From the NCBI GenBank assembly GCA_027483535.1, contig JAIXUN010000002.1:806001-870000 (forward strand): DNA of 64,000 bases. Reading direction: 5' to 3'. The position numbers and the translations under genes were made by a program. Positions 46,204-56,675 of the stretch are shown piece after piece (position 1 is the stretch's first letter; each line of letters starts with the position of its first letter). This stretch comes from a bacterium. GTDB lineage: Bacteria > Armatimonadota > Fimbriimonadia > Fimbriimonadales > Fimbriimonadaceae. Below the pieces are notes generated by a model. The model saw nothing but the letters and a program-made list of their open reading frames with translations, was not told the origin of the DNA and searched no databases.

Positions 46204-48296
46204 TCGCTCTGAGGAAGTACGCGTTTAGGGGTCAGGTCGATGGGATGGATTACATCCTCTCGGCGGTGATGTCTCTTACGGCCGCTTTTTCCGGTGGTCA
46301 GGCGGTAGCGAGCAATCTTGTCTCCGTCGTTGCGGTAACGGTCGTTGCTCTCGGCATTGGCGTTTCTTTCCTTATCCGAAACGCCCGCCAAGAGCAGGGA
46401 ATCACTCGGTTCGACTGGCTTTTTTACACCGTTACCACGCTCGGCTCCTTCATGTTTGCCACGCGGTTCAACGTCATCTTCCCGCCGGATACCTTCCCAA
46501 GGGAGCTTCTCCCTTCTAGCTGGCTCCTTTGGATGATGATGTTGGGGAGCTTCTTTGTTTGGAGCGACCGAACCCTTCTTTTCCACGCGATCCCGTCGTT
46601 GGCGCTGTTCGGGTTCGTTGGGTGTTATGACACCTACCGACCCGTGGTCGTGTTCTTCTTCATCTTCCTGGTGGCTTTTGCGACGCTCTTCGCGAGGGCC
46701 CACGCCCGCGACATGCGGGTGAGAGCACAGGCAAGCGGATACTTTGCTGAGGATCCTCTGATGCAATCGGATCCGGATCGGCAGGTGGAACACCTTTCTT
46801 CGGGACCGTGGCGTTGGGCGGCAGGCGCAGAATGGGCACTCTGGTCGGCGATGGGAATCGTCGTGCTCAGCCTCATTGGCGCTCCGGTGGTTCAAACCAC
46901 CGTGAAGCCGATTTCGGGCGGTTTGAAGCTGAACAACCCGGTGACCCAAAGACTTGCTCGGGCGGCAACCGGAAGCAGCGCCGCTAACCAAAACCAACAG
47001 AGGATCGGCCAAGGACCCATCACCCTGCGAGAGACCCCGGTCTTCCAGGTGACTTCGGATGACCTTGCCCCCTATCGCGTCGATACCTTCGACTACTACA
47101 CGAACGCGAACACCTGGATCAAGAATTGGGACGACTCCGGTCCTTACTTCGACCAAAAGCAGAATGAACTTGAAGAGCGCACCGCACGATCGACCCTGTT
47201 CCGGATTGCTCAACCTACCGATCGCACCTACACCGTTCAAGCGTTGGTGGCGACCAACGAAATCCCGGGCCGTGGAACTTCGTTTAGCGTTTTGAACCCA
47301 CCTTCGCTCGTCCGAAACGATCGAGGTGGCACCCCGTTCTTGCCGCAGCCGATGGCATACGGAAAGACCCGTATCACCTACCTAGAATCGCGGGCTCCGA
47401 AGCGAAACGCCATGCGACCCAAAGTGCGCGGCGGATACATTTCGAATGCCCTCAACACGGGTTCGATCAAGACTTCCGTCTACGAGATGGCGGCGAAGGT
47501 CGCAGGAAAAGAGGGAAGTGACTACGAAAAGGCGGAACGGATTCGTGAGTACATCGCGAGCACCATTCGTTACACGCTCAAGCCGAAGCCAATTCCAGAA
47601 TCGGAAGAGGCCGTCTCTTACACCCTGTTCACCTCCAAAGAAGCGTATTGCGACATCTTCGCCACCGCGATGGTGCAGATGGCGCGATCGATCGGGATTC
47701 CCGCACGGTACTCGGTCGGCTACCTGCCGAATCCTCGCAACCTTGGCGAGAACGGCAGCCTGATCTTGCTTGAAGCCGACCGCCATGCCTGGGCTGAGCT
47801 GTTCTTTGAGGGGCACGGCTGGATGGTTTTTGATGCCACGGAAGGATCGGTTTCTATCGATGGGTCCACCCGTCCGAACGAGCGACCTCGGGCGACTCCG
47901 ACGGTTCCCATAGCCCTTTACCTGGCGGCAGGGGCACTCGTTGTGGTTGCAATCGGTGCGATTGGCTACTTTATCCTGAGCAGAAAGCCCAATCCCGAGA
48001 AGAAACTCGAATCTGAGCTCGAGCGCGTGACTCTGGATTACACGATCGCCCTGGAGCGGCATACGGGCAGAAGGCGACAACTCGGCCAAACCGTGATGGA
48101 GTACACCGAGACCTCGATTGAGAAGCTCAACGGTTCGGGAGCAAAAGCCAAAGAACTCGCCTCGCGATTCACGTACGCCCTTTACTCACAGTCTGGACTC
48201 ACGACCGAAAGCGTTGATTCGCTGAGGCAAGAAGTGCAAGACTTCAAGAACGTTTTGAAGGAAGAGGCCAAGAAAGCCAAATCCCGCAAAGGGTAG
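46200..48296 (+). CDS. transglutaminase-like membrane protein (TgpA-like)
   Basis: N-terminal TM helices; EAYCDIFATAMVQMARSIGIPARYSVGYLP, RHAWAELFFEGHGWMVFDAT; C-terminal TM; ATGA overlap. Confidence 0.9.
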   Translation: MIALRKYAFRGQVDGMDYILSAVMSLTAAFSGGQAVASNLVSVVAVTVVALGIGVSFLIRNARQEQGITRFDWLFYTVTTLGSFMFATRFNVIFPPDTFPRELLPSSWLLWMMMLGSFFVWSDRTLLFHAIPSLALFGFVGCYDTYRPVVVFFFIFLVAFATLFARAHARDMRVRAQASGYFAEDPLMQSDPDRQVEHLSSGPWRWAAGAEWALWSAMGIVVLSLIGAPVVQTTVKPISGGLKLNNPVTQRLARAATGSSAANQNQQRIGQGPITLRETPVFQVTSDDLAPYRVDTFDYYTNANTWIKNWDDSGPYFDQKQNELEERTARSTLFRIAQPTDRTYTVQALVATNEIPGRGTSFSVLNPPSLVRNDRGGTPFLPQPMAYGKTRITYLESRAPKRNAMRPKVRGGYISNALNTGSIKTSVYEMAAKVAGKEGSDYEKAERIREYIASTIRYTLKPKPIPESEEAVSYTLFTSKEAYCDIFATAMVQMARSIGIPARYSVGYLPNPRNLGENGSLILLEADRHAWAELFFEGHGWMVFDATEGSVSIDGSTRPNERPRATPTVPIALYLAAGALVVVAIGAIGYFILSRKPNPEKKLESELERVTLDYTIALERHTGRRRQLGQTVMEYTETSIEKLNGSGAKAKELASRFTYALYSQSGLTTESVDSLRQEVQDFKNVLKEEAKKAKSRKG

Positions 48297-48316
48297 CCCT
48301 TCCTTACCCCGATCTC

Positions 48317-49384
48317 ATGTCTGGATTCGATCCCGCCGTTGCGGCGAAAGCTCGCGTTGTGCTGCTCTACGGAGCAGAAAGCATCCTCATGCGTCGCGCA
48401 ATGGACGAAGTGATCCAAGCAAGCGGCGTCGCTGCGGATGACATGGAACTCGAGACCTTCATGGGCGACTCGGTCTCTCCCAAGGAGTGGGTTGCGGCGG
48501 CGGGAACCGTCCCTTTCCTCGCCGAACGGCGCGTGGTGATCGTTCGGAACGTGGGTCGTGCGGAACCCAAAGATCTTAGCCTAGAGAGCCTGAAGGGGCT
48601 CCCGGAGACCGCCCTGCTTGTCTTGGTGGGTGACGAAGAAGCGGGTAGCGACGATAAGAGCAAGAAGTCGGAAACCAATATTCGAAACTTCGCAAAGCTA
48701 GTGAAAGATGCCAAAGGCGGGGTCTTCGAATTCAAGGCAGATTCCAAGGCGGCTGCAGGATTTGTTAAAGTTGAAGTTGAAAAACTTGGAAAGAACATCT
48801 CTACGTCTGCTGCGAACCTTCTTGTAGAGATGACGGGTGGAAGCGCGGGTCGGGCGCTTCAAGAGGTTGAGAAGTTGGTGCTCTACACGTCGGGCAGTCG
48901 AATCTCTGAGCAAGAGATCAGAGACGTTGTTGTGCCCTCGCGGGAGTGGAACGTCTTCAACCTTATCGATGCCGCGATTTCTGGCAACGTCGGCGTGGCG
49001 TTGCGCCAGTTACAGACCGTTTTGACCAATAAGTCGAAGGTGGAAGACATCGCCTTCGCCAACATTTTCCCGCTTTTCGCCCGGCAGTTTCGGTTCCTTT
49101 GGCAGGCTCGGGCTTTCATTGAAACCGGGGGCTCGCCGGATTCCCCTAGCCCAGAAATGGCTCAACTGTATTCCGGAAAGTCGGCTTTGTCCGGCCAATC
49201 CGACTACGTCAAAAACGGGGTGATGCGCCAGGCCAAGCAAGTGACCTTCGACGGTCTAGCTCGGGCAATGGCCTTGCTGGAAGAGACCGACGGTAAGTTG
49301 AAGGGGCAGGGAGCTTCGTTTAACGGAGTGGATACGCTCGAACAGTTCCTGATTCGTCTTTCCCGAGAACTGAAAGCCGCCTGA
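48317..49384 (+). CDS. holA: DNA polymerase III subunit delta
   Basis: VVLLYGAESILMRRAMDEV, PFLAERRVVIVRN, LVEMTGGSAGRALQEVEKLVLY. Confidence 0.88.
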   Translation: MSGFDPAVAAKARVVLLYGAESILMRRAMDEVIQASGVAADDMELETFMGDSVSPKEWVAAAGTVPFLAERRVVIVRNVGRAEPKDLSLESLKGLPETALLVLVGDEEAGSDDKSKKSETNIRNFAKLVKDAKGGVFEFKADSKAAAGFVKVEVEKLGKNISTSAANLLVEMTGGSAGRALQEVEKLVLYTSGSRISEQEIRDVVVPSREWNVFNLIDAAISGNVGVALRQLQTVLTNKSKVEDIAFANIFPLFARQFRFLWQARAFIETGGSPDSPSPEMAQLYSGKSALSGQSDYVKNGVMRQAKQVTFDGLARAMALLEETDGKLKGQGASFNGVDTLEQFLIRLSRELKAA

Positions 49385-49463
49385 TTGCAACGAGGTCCTA
49401 CCAGGGCATAGGCCCTTTTGCGGAAACGGCGAACCTCGCCATCCCAGAATCGTTCCAGCGGTC

Positions 49464-50240
49464 ATGACTACGCCGATCGTTCTTCTTGCCGCCCTAGCCG
49501 TTGGGCAACGACAGTACAACGTCGAGACCATCCAGATAGACGGTGTCAATCGTGAGTTCATCGCTGTCCGAAGAGGGAGTTCGGATAGGCCCGCTCCGCT
49601 TGTTTTCGGATTTCACGGACACGGAGGCAACATGCGAAATGCCGCTCGCGCCTTCCGATTTCAAGAGCTTTGGCCGGAGGCAACGGTTGTTTACATGCAG
49701 GGGCTTAACACCCCCGGAAGGACCGATCCCGAAGGAAAGAAGCCGGGTTGGCAGAAGGTCACAGACGATCAAGATGGCCGAGATTTGAAGTTCTTCGACG
49801 CCGTTTTGAATCGGCTAAGAAAAGAGGGTGGCGTAGATGATAAGAGGATCTTTTGCTCGGGCCACTCCAATGGAGGGGCTTTCACGTACCTGCTTTGGGC
49901 AACGCACCCCGGTTTGTTCGCCGCTATCGGACCCTCAGCCTCAGGTTTTGCAGGCACGCGGGGAATCGATCGCGATGCTTGGAAGCCCACGCCCATGATC
50001 CATGTCGTGGGGACCGAAGATCCCATCGTCAATCCGGAAGGACAAGAGCGCAGCATCGCCTTCATGAGGACGCTCAACGGTTGTGAAGAAACAAAGGAGC
50101 GGCCGCTCGGCGTGATTGAATCGAGCTCGAAAAAAGGGGCTCCGGTAGTGGTCTACCGCTATCAGGGCGGACACAACTATCCCAAGGATGCGCCAGAGAA
50201 GATCGTGACGTTCTTTAAGCGGATCGCCGCGCTAAAGTAG
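49464..50240 (+). CDS. PHB depolymerase/LpqC-like esterase
   Basis: PLVFGFHGHGGNMRN, RIFCSGHSNGGAFTYLL (GHSNGG), HVVGTEDPIVNP, GGHNYP. Confidence 0.8.
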   Translation: MTTPIVLLAALAVGQRQYNVETIQIDGVNREFIAVRRGSSDRPAPLVFGFHGHGGNMRNAARAFRFQELWPEATVVYMQGLNTPGRTDPEGKKPGWQKVTDDQDGRDLKFFDAVLNRLRKEGGVDDKRIFCSGHSNGGAFTYLLWATHPGLFAAIGPSASGFAGTRGIDRDAWKPTPMIHVVGTEDPIVNPEGQERSIAFMRTLNGCEETKERPLGVIESSSKKGAPVVVYRYQGGHNYPKDAPEKIVTFFKRIAALK

Positions 50241-50303
50241 ATTCAAACGTTCGTCCGGTCTGCGAGCGGGACCCCCGTTGTGGGTAGCAAGTAAACTGAT
50301 GCC

Positions 50304-52163
50304 TTGCTACGAACTCACCTTGCTCAACTGTTGCGATCCGTTCTGGAGGCGCTTATTGCCTCGGGCGACCTCTCGGCCGACGTTCGAAACGTCGCGATCG
50401 AGATCGCAGACCCGAAGAACCCCGAGCACGGTGATTTCGCGACCAACTTTGCGATGGTTGCCTCCAAAGTGGCGGGGTTGAACCCACGCGCCCTTGCGGA
50501 AAAACTTCTTCCTGGGCTCCAAGCAGCCGAAGAGGTCGAGACGGTGGAGATTGCAGGACCGGGGTTCATCAACCTTCGGTTGAAGCGAGAATTCGTCGCC
50601 TCGTACGTGGGTCGAGTGCTCGAACTGGGTCCGGAAGGACTGCGAACGGAAGGGAAGGTTTCTCAGCCTAAGAAGATCAACGTCGAGTTCGTTTCGGTAA
50701 ACCCGAACGGGCCGATCACCATCGGTTCGGGGCGAGGCGCGGCATTTGGTTCGACCCTCTGCAACGTTCTCGATGCGGTTGGGAACTCGGTCCACCGCGA
50801 GTACTACATCAACGACGGTGTGAACTCGGAGCAGATGCGGCTCTTCGCCGTTTCGGTTCAGGCGCTGGTCAACGGTCAGCCCGTGCCGGACAACGGGTAC
50901 AAGGGCGACTACGTTCACGCGGTGGCAGATCGGGTGAAAACGGAATCTCCTGAAGCCGCCACCCAGGATGTGGCGTGGTTCCAGCAGAAGTCGCAGGACC
51001 TCATGATCGACGCTCAGCGAACCGCTCTCGCGGCATTCGGAGTCGTTTTCAACACGTGGTTCAGCGAGCAATCTCTTCACAACGCGGGGGTGGTGGAGAC
51101 CTGCATGAAAGAGATGGTGAGCAAGGGCGTTGCCGATGATGAGCCTTACCGAACCAAACTGAAACTCGGAAAGGGCGGGAAGGTCGAAGAGACGTTAAAA
51201 GAAGAGCAACCCGTGGACGAGGACGATGCGGCGGGATCGGAACGAACAGTTTGGCTGCGATCGACCAAGTTCGGCGACGACCAAGACCGCGTGCTTCGAC
51301 GAAAAGACGGTCGACTCACTTACATCGCCAGCGATGTCGCGTACCACGCGGATAAGTTCAATCGACCTGCCGATGCCGACAAGCTGATCACGATTCTGGG
51401 ACCCGACCACCACGGCTACATCGGTCGGTTGCAGGCTGTCGTCGCGGCGAACCTCTTGAAGGGCGATGCCTCGAGCGAAGAGGCTTGCGCGGCGGCTCTG
51501 TCCGAATCGAAAGAGCGACTCGAGGTGCTGATCTACCAGTTGGTGCGATTCCTGAAAGATGGTCAACCCGCGCCGATGCGAAAGCGCGACGGCAACATCT
51601 ACGCGATCCTGGACCTCATCGAGGAAATTGGTCGAAAGATGAGACCGGAGGGGACGCTTGCCGAGCAGCATGAAGCGGGTCGAGACGTGGCTCGATTCTT
51701 CTACTTGATGCGCCACCACGACACCACTTTTGACTTCGATCTCGACCTAGCCGAAAAGCAAAGCGATGAGAATCCGGTGTTTTACGTCCAGTACGCACAC
51801 GCGCGGATTTGCTCGATTCTGGCCAAGGGCTCCGAGGCGGGCCTGAAGCCTTCCACGGATGCGCTAAGTTTGCTAAGTCACGATCGGGAGAAGAACCTGA
51901 TTAAGAAGGTGGTCGATCTGCCCGACGAGATGCTTCGGTGCGCCGCCGACTACGGAGTTCACCGATTGGCTACCTTCGCCATTGAACTGGCGCGTGCGTT
52001 CCACGCCTTTTACGATGCTTGCAAGGTGGTTCAGCCCGGCGAACCAGAACTGAGTGCGGCCCGCTTGGCGCTTTGTGAATCGGCGAAGATTGGTCTTGCG
52101 GCGACTCTCGGAGTGCTCGGTGTGAGCACGCCCGAGCGGATGGAGTCTCGTTCTGCATCGTAG
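50304..52163 (+). CDS. argS: arginyl-tRNA synthetase
   Basis: VEFVSVNPNGPITIGSGRGAAFG (HIGH-like region), DALRON C-terminus; TTG start at 50304. Confidence 0.93.
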   Translation: MLRTHLAQLLRSVLEALIASGDLSADVRNVAIEIADPKNPEHGDFATNFAMVASKVAGLNPRALAEKLLPGLQAAEEVETVEIAGPGFINLRLKREFVASYVGRVLELGPEGLRTEGKVSQPKKINVEFVSVNPNGPITIGSGRGAAFGSTLCNVLDAVGNSVHREYYINDGVNSEQMRLFAVSVQALVNGQPVPDNGYKGDYVHAVADRVKTESPEAATQDVAWFQQKSQDLMIDAQRTALAAFGVVFNTWFSEQSLHNAGVVETCMKEMVSKGVADDEPYRTKLKLGKGGKVEETLKEEQPVDEDDAAGSERTVWLRSTKFGDDQDRVLRRKDGRLTYIASDVAYHADKFNRPADADKLITILGPDHHGYIGRLQAVVAANLLKGDASSEEACAAALSESKERLEVLIYQLVRFLKDGQPAPMRKRDGNIYAILDLIEEIGRKMRPEGTLAEQHEAGRDVARFFYLMRHHDTTFDFDLDLAEKQSDENPVFYVQYAHARICSILAKGSEAGLKPSTDALSLLSHDREKNLIKKVVDLPDEMLRCAADYGVHRLATFAIELARAFHAFYDACKVVQPGEPELSAARLALCESAKIGLAATLGVLGVSTPERMESRSAS

Positions 52164-52175
52164 TGAAGAGTTGCG

Positions 52176-52352
52176 ATGACAATTCTCAAGACACTTGTCG
52201 GACTGCTCATCGGAGCAAGTGCGGGTTACGGCTACCACATCCTGATGATCAACTGTAAATCCGAGTGCATCAACGCCAAGATTCCAGCGGTGCCGATTTT
52301 GGTTCTGGGTGTCCTTGGTGCTGTGATCGGCTATCAAGTAGCGGGTAAGTAG
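52176..52352 (+). CDS. 58 aa membrane protein, DUF6132-like
   Basis: Read directly (below the ORF-track cutoff): MTILKTLVGLLIGASAGYGYHILMINCKSECINAKIPAVPILVLGVLGAVIGYQVAGK*. Confidence 0.6.
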   Translation: MTILKTLVGLLIGASAGYGYHILMINCKSECINAKIPAVPILVLGVLGAVIGYQVAGK

Positions 52353-52359
52353 GTCGCGT

Positions 52360-53520
52360 TTGGATTCGATTGCGGTTTACGTTCACACCCCTTTCTGCCC
52401 GAGTAAGTGCGGATACTGTGACTTCAACAGTTACGCCATGTCGGGCGAGATTGTGGAACGAACCACCGCCGCGACGATCCGAGAGATTCTGCAATCGCCC
52501 TTGCGGGGGATACCCGCAAAAACGATTTTCCTCGGCGGAGGAACGCCCACCTTTCTTAGTGGCGAACAACTCCACCGCATCCTAGACGCGATTCGGGAGG
52601 TTCATCCTCCCGCCGAGGGATGCGAAATCACCAGCGAGGCCAACCCCGGCACAGTCGACATTCCAAAGTTCTCGGCGATGATTGCGGCGGGCTTCAACCG
52701 GATTTCGCTCGGCGCGCAAAGCTTTGTTGATGACGACCTGATTCGGCTCGACCGGGTTCATAAAGCAGCCGAGATCGACCGAGCGGTCACTGCGGCTCGC
52801 GAGGCGGGCTTTACGAACCTCAACCTCGACCTGATGTTCGCCCTTCCTGGTCAATCTATGCAAGGATGGCGTCGAAACTTAGACAAAGCGTTGAGTTTGG
52901 AGCCCGACCACCTGAGTCTTTACTGTCTCACCATCGAGCCGAACACCGCATTTTATCGGCAGGTTCAGCGGGGTCAACTCGACCTCCCGGAGGACGATGC
53001 GCAGGTGGACATGTACGATCGGTGCGTGGAGCAAACCGCAAAACTCGGCTTTCAGCAGTACGAGATTTCTAACTTCGCCAAGCCCGGGCACGAGTGCCAA
53101 CACAACCTTTGCTACTGGGAGAGTGAGCCTTACGCGGGCTACGGTCCGGGAGCTGTGGGAGCAATCCCCGGCGCGGCGTTTGCGGCCCTGAATGGGAAAC
53201 ACGCGGAGGCAACGCGCGTTCGATACACCAACCTCAAGCATCCCGAAAGGTACTGTGCGGCGATCGAGGGCGGGCAGCTTCTGGCGTTTGAATCGGAAGC
53301 TCTCGAACCTGAAACGCTCCGGCTGGAGCGAATCATGCTCGGCATCCGGTTGAACCAAGGGGTCCGGATCGAAGCGTTGAAAACAGAAGGGATCGAACTC
53401 GGGGAGAAGTCACTCCGGAAGGTTTTTGAACTGGGTTGGATCGAACCGTATGAAGAAAGATTGAAGCTCACGGCTGCGGGGCGACACTTTTGTTCGGAAG
53501 TTGCTCTTGAACTGGCATAA
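52360..53520 (+). CDS. hemW: HemW-like radical SAM protein
   Basis: YVHTPFCPSKCGYCDFNSY, FLGGGTPTFL, SLGAQSF, NLDLMFALPGQ; TTG start. Confidence 0.9.
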   Translation: MDSIAVYVHTPFCPSKCGYCDFNSYAMSGEIVERTTAATIREILQSPLRGIPAKTIFLGGGTPTFLSGEQLHRILDAIREVHPPAEGCEITSEANPGTVDIPKFSAMIAAGFNRISLGAQSFVDDDLIRLDRVHKAAEIDRAVTAAREAGFTNLNLDLMFALPGQSMQGWRRNLDKALSLEPDHLSLYCLTIEPNTAFYRQVQRGQLDLPEDDAQVDMYDRCVEQTAKLGFQQYEISNFAKPGHECQHNLCYWESEPYAGYGPGAVGAIPGAAFAALNGKHAEATRVRYTNLKHPERYCAAIEGGQLLAFESEALEPETLRLERIMLGIRLNQGVRIEALKTEGIELGEKSLRKVFELGWIEPYEERLKLTAAGRHFCSEVALELA

Positions 53521-53594
53521 AACTTTTTCCAGCTGCGAGTTTGTCGCAGTATAGTGACTGCAGGACCGCACTTTTGCGGGCTGCGTGATCTCGA

Positions 53595-54182
53595 ATGCTT
53601 TTCAGGAATCTATCCCTTTTGGCCCTTGGCCTCGTTGCTGTTTCCGCTCAAGCCGGCACTCTCACAGGGAATGTCAACGTCGATGACGAGTTCGACGCGT
53701 ACATCAGCACCAGCGACTCCGTCGTCGGCACCTTGATCGGTTCCGGTACCAGTTGGCCAACCACCTATACGTTTTCAACCACGTTGAACCCAGGGCAGGA
53801 CTACTACCTGCACATTGCCGCAAAAGATAACGCATCGCCCGCTGGTTTTCTTGGTCAATTCTCGCTGACAACTACCGACCACACGTTCGTGAACGGTGGC
53901 CAGTACATGCTCACGCAACCAAGCACCTTTAAGGTCAGTTCCACTGCCTTTGGCGGACCTTATGTGACCCCGGTCGACCTTGGTGCGAACGGTGTTGGCC
54001 CTTGGGGAAATCGCACGGGCGTGGATAGCACTGCGCGCTGGATCTGGAACCCGGATACAACATCTGGTCGGCAGTTCTTCTCTACAAAGATCACCGCGGC
54101 CGTTCCGGAACCCGCCTCGGGAGCGATTCTTGCCGGCCTCCTCGGCGTTTGGATTCGACGAAAGAAGAAAGCTACTCGCTAA
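53595..54182 (+). CDS. PEP-CTERM sorting domain protein
   Basis: Signal peptide; C-terminus AVPEPASGAILAGLLGVWIRRKKKATR*. Confidence 0.88.
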   Translation: MLFRNLSLLALGLVAVSAQAGTLTGNVNVDDEFDAYISTSDSVVGTLIGSGTSWPTTYTFSTTLNPGQDYYLHIAAKDNASPAGFLGQFSLTTTDHTFVNGGQYMLTQPSTFKVSSTAFGGPYVTPVDLGANGVGPWGNRTGVDSTARWIWNPDTTSGRQFFSTKITAAVPEPASGAILAGLLGVWIRRKKKATR

Positions 54183-55380
54183 GGAGCGATCCATAAATCT
54201 CGGTTAGCTGACCGATGTAGTTTGAGACGGAATAGGGGGCTTGCCAAAAACGACGGTGAGCCTCCTTTCCATATTTTTGGGCCTCAGAAACGGTGGTTTC
54301 CCGGAGAACTTGGGCAAGGCTTTCGGGGTCTGCCATTCGGAACCAACGACCATTCACCCGATCTTCCACAAACTCGGTAGCGGCGCAGCCCTCGCTTACG
54401 ATGCCAGGGAGTCCTTGGCTCAGCGCATCCAAGATCGCAAGTCCGGCGGTTTCATACCATCGAGACGGCATCACCACCGCTCGTGATGTGCGGACCTTCT
54501 CGATCACTTCCGATTGCGAAAGCCATCCGGTGATCTCCGCATTCGGGTTGGCTGCCTTCACCTTCTCAAGTTCTGGTCCATCGCCGATAAACCGAACCGG
54601 GACGCCCGCCATCTTGGCGGCTTCGGCAAGGGTCACCGGGTCCTTTTCCGGCTGCATCCGACCCACAAACGTAAACGGTGATCCTTCTTTGATCTCAGCC
54701 GGACCTCGGTCGGTTGCGGTGACAGGGTTATAAACCACGTCGACTTTCGCATTCGCGGGGAGATATTTGGTCAGGATCTTCTTCGAAAACTCGGAGACGG
54801 CAACGTAACGATCCACGCGGCCCGTCACGTTCTTGGATCGGACAACCATTCCTCGTCCCATCTGCATGGCTTTCATTGGCCAGCCATTCTTGGTGCATTG
54901 GGTTTTGAAACACGCGCCCGAAAAAGGATCGAGAGTGCAGATCGAACGGGATTCGAAGTTATAGAAGCTTGTGTTCGGGCATGCCAAGCCAAAGTCGTGG
55001 AGGGTTAAGACCGTCTTGAAACCGTGGGCGAAGGTCTCCTCCATCACCGAGGTGCTGAGGATGCGCCGGAAAGAGTGGACGTGGACGACGGTTTCAGCAG
55101 GGTCAAAGTCGTTGAGAAAGGTCGACCAATGCGAGCGGGCGTCTCGATTCCAGAAGAATCGTTTGAGCAGTTCTTTTTTGCTCGCGGTGTGATAGGCATC
55201 GGTGAGGTTGAGCGTTTGGGCGTTCATCCCCTGATCGACGATGAGCGGATCAAGCGCACCCTCTGCCCCAAAGAAGGAACTGTCGAACCCGCCTTTGGCG
55301 AGTTCGACAGCCGTCGTGATAGCGACCTTTTCGGCGCCTCCAGAAATAGAGGCACCGTCGCAGAGGGTGATAATCCGCAC
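54172..55380 (-). CDS. glycosyltransferase family 4 protein
   Basis: GGAEKVAITTAVELAKGGF; FVGRMQPEKDPVTLAEAAKMAGVPVRFIGDGPELEKV; PSRWYETAGLAILDALSQGLPGIVSE. Confidence 0.9.
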   Translation of the reverse strand: MRIITLCDGASISGGAEKVAITTAVELAKGGFDSSFFGAEGALDPLIVDQGMNAQTLNLTDAYHTASKKELLKRFFWNRDARSHWSTFLNDFDPAETVVHVHSFRRILSTSVMEETFAHGFKTVLTLHDFGLACPNTSFYNFESRSICTLDPFSGACFKTQCTKNGWPMKAMQMGRGMVVRSKNVTGRVDRYVAVSEFSKKILTKYLPANAKVDVVYNPVTATDRGPAEIKEGSPFTFVGRMQPEKDPVTLAEAAKMAGVPVRFIGDGPELEKVKAANPNAEITGWLSQSEVIEKVRTSRAVVMPSRWYETAGLAILDALSQGLPGIVSEGCAATEFVEDRVNGRWFRMADPESLAQVLRETTVSEAQKYGKEAHRRFWQAPYSVSNYIGQLTEIYGSLLSE

Positions 55381-55382
55381 GA

Positions 55383-56675
55383 TTATCGGCTACCGATGGT
55401 GTGGTACTCGAAGCCTGCTTCTTCAGCTTGCTTTCGAGTGTAGATGCGCCGACCGTCGAACAGAATCTTGCCCTTGCAGGAAGACGCCAGTCGGTCGAGG
55501 CTCAATTGCCGGAACTCGTTCCACTCGGTGACCACCACAATGGCATCGGCGTTTGCCGGGATCTCGTAAACGCTTTGAACGTAGGTGATGTCCGGGTAGA
55601 TCTCGCGGACGTTCTCTTCAGCAACTGGATCGTAGGCGCGGATGAAGCCACCCGACTTCAGGACGCGATCGATGATGACCAGTGCCTTCGCGTCTCGAAT
55701 GTCGTCCGTATTCGGCTTGAACGCAAGGCCCATCAGACCAATGGTCTTGCCCTCGAAGCCGCCGAGTCTCTTTTCGAGTCGATCGATGAAAGCGTGGGTT
55801 TGGTCTTCGTTGATCTGGATGACTTCGTTCATCAGACCGAAGTCGTATCCGAATCGCTCCGCCGTCTTGACCATTCCTTGAACGTCCTTGGGGAAGCAAC
55901 TTCCACCCCATCCAAGACCCGCACTGAGGAACTGCTTGCCGATTCGAGCATCGGAACCCATTCCACGAGCCACGTCGGCGACGTTGGCATCGCAAAGCTC
56001 GCAGATTCGGCTGAGAGCGTTGATGAAGCTGATCTTCATCGCGAGGAAGCTGTTAGCGCCGTACTTGATCAGCTCTGCCGAGTTGAGGTCGGTAACGATC
56101 ATCGGTGCTTCGAGGGTCGCGTAAAGCTCAACCAGTTTAATGGCCGCTTCCTTTCGCTTTGCTCCGATGACGATTCGGTCGGGGCGGAGGGTATCGGAGA
56201 TGGCAGAACCTTCTCGAAGGAATTCTGGGTTGCTGACCACGTCGAACAGTTCAGGGTCGGCACCTTGTTCGCGGAGGATGTTCTCGACCATGTCCCCTGA
56301 GCCCACGGGAACGGTGGACTTGTTGACGACCACGGTCGGCTTATCGATCGCCTTTCCGATGGCGGTGGCAACGGCTCGAACGGCGGTGAGGTCGGGAGTC
56401 CCGTCCTCGGCAGGAGGCGTTCCAACCGCGATGTAAACGATTTCGGAGGCCTTCACAGCTGCCGCAATGTCATCGGTGACGGTGAAGTTGCCGCTCTTGA
56501 GCCCTCGCTTCAGCAGTTCTTCGACGCCCGGTTCGTAGATGGGTGGTTGCCCCTTTCGGAGCATCTCCAACTTACGCTGATCCTTATCGACACAAATGAC
56601 CTGATTTCCAAGATCGGCCAAAACAACGCCGGTAACAAGCCCGACGTACCCTGTTCCCACTACGGCAACTTTCAT
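55383..56675 (-). CDS. ugd: UDP-glucose 6-dehydrogenase
   Basis: MKVAVVGTGYVGLVTGVVLADLGN; GLGWGGSCFPKDVQGM active-site Cys. Confidence 0.94.
   Translation of the reverse strand: MKVAVVGTGYVGLVTGVVLADLGNQVICVDKDQRKLEMLRKGQPPIYEPGVEELLKRGLKSGNFTVTDDIAAAVKASEIVYIAVGTPPAEDGTPDLTAVRAVATAIGKAIDKPTVVVNKSTVPVGSGDMVENILREQGADPELFDVVSNPEFLREGSAISDTLRPDRIVIGAKRKEAAIKLVELYATLEAPMIVTDLNSAELIKYGANSFLAMKISFINALSRICELCDANVADVARGMGSDARIGKQFLSAGLGWGGSCFPKDVQGMVKTAERFGYDFGLMNEVIQINEDQTHAFIDRLEKRLGGFEGKTIGLMGLAFKPNTDDIRDAKALVIIDRVLKSGGFIRAYDPVAEENVREIYPDITYVQSVYEIPANADAIVVVTEWNEFRQLSLDRLASSCKGKILFDGRRIYTRKQAEEAGFEYHTIGSR

Noticed and set aside
46083-47240. 385 aa minus-strand ORF
   Set aside because: Antisense to the DUF58/transglutaminase genes; highly charged shadow composition
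55401-56300. 299 aa plus-strand ORF
   Set aside because: Antisense shadow of ugd
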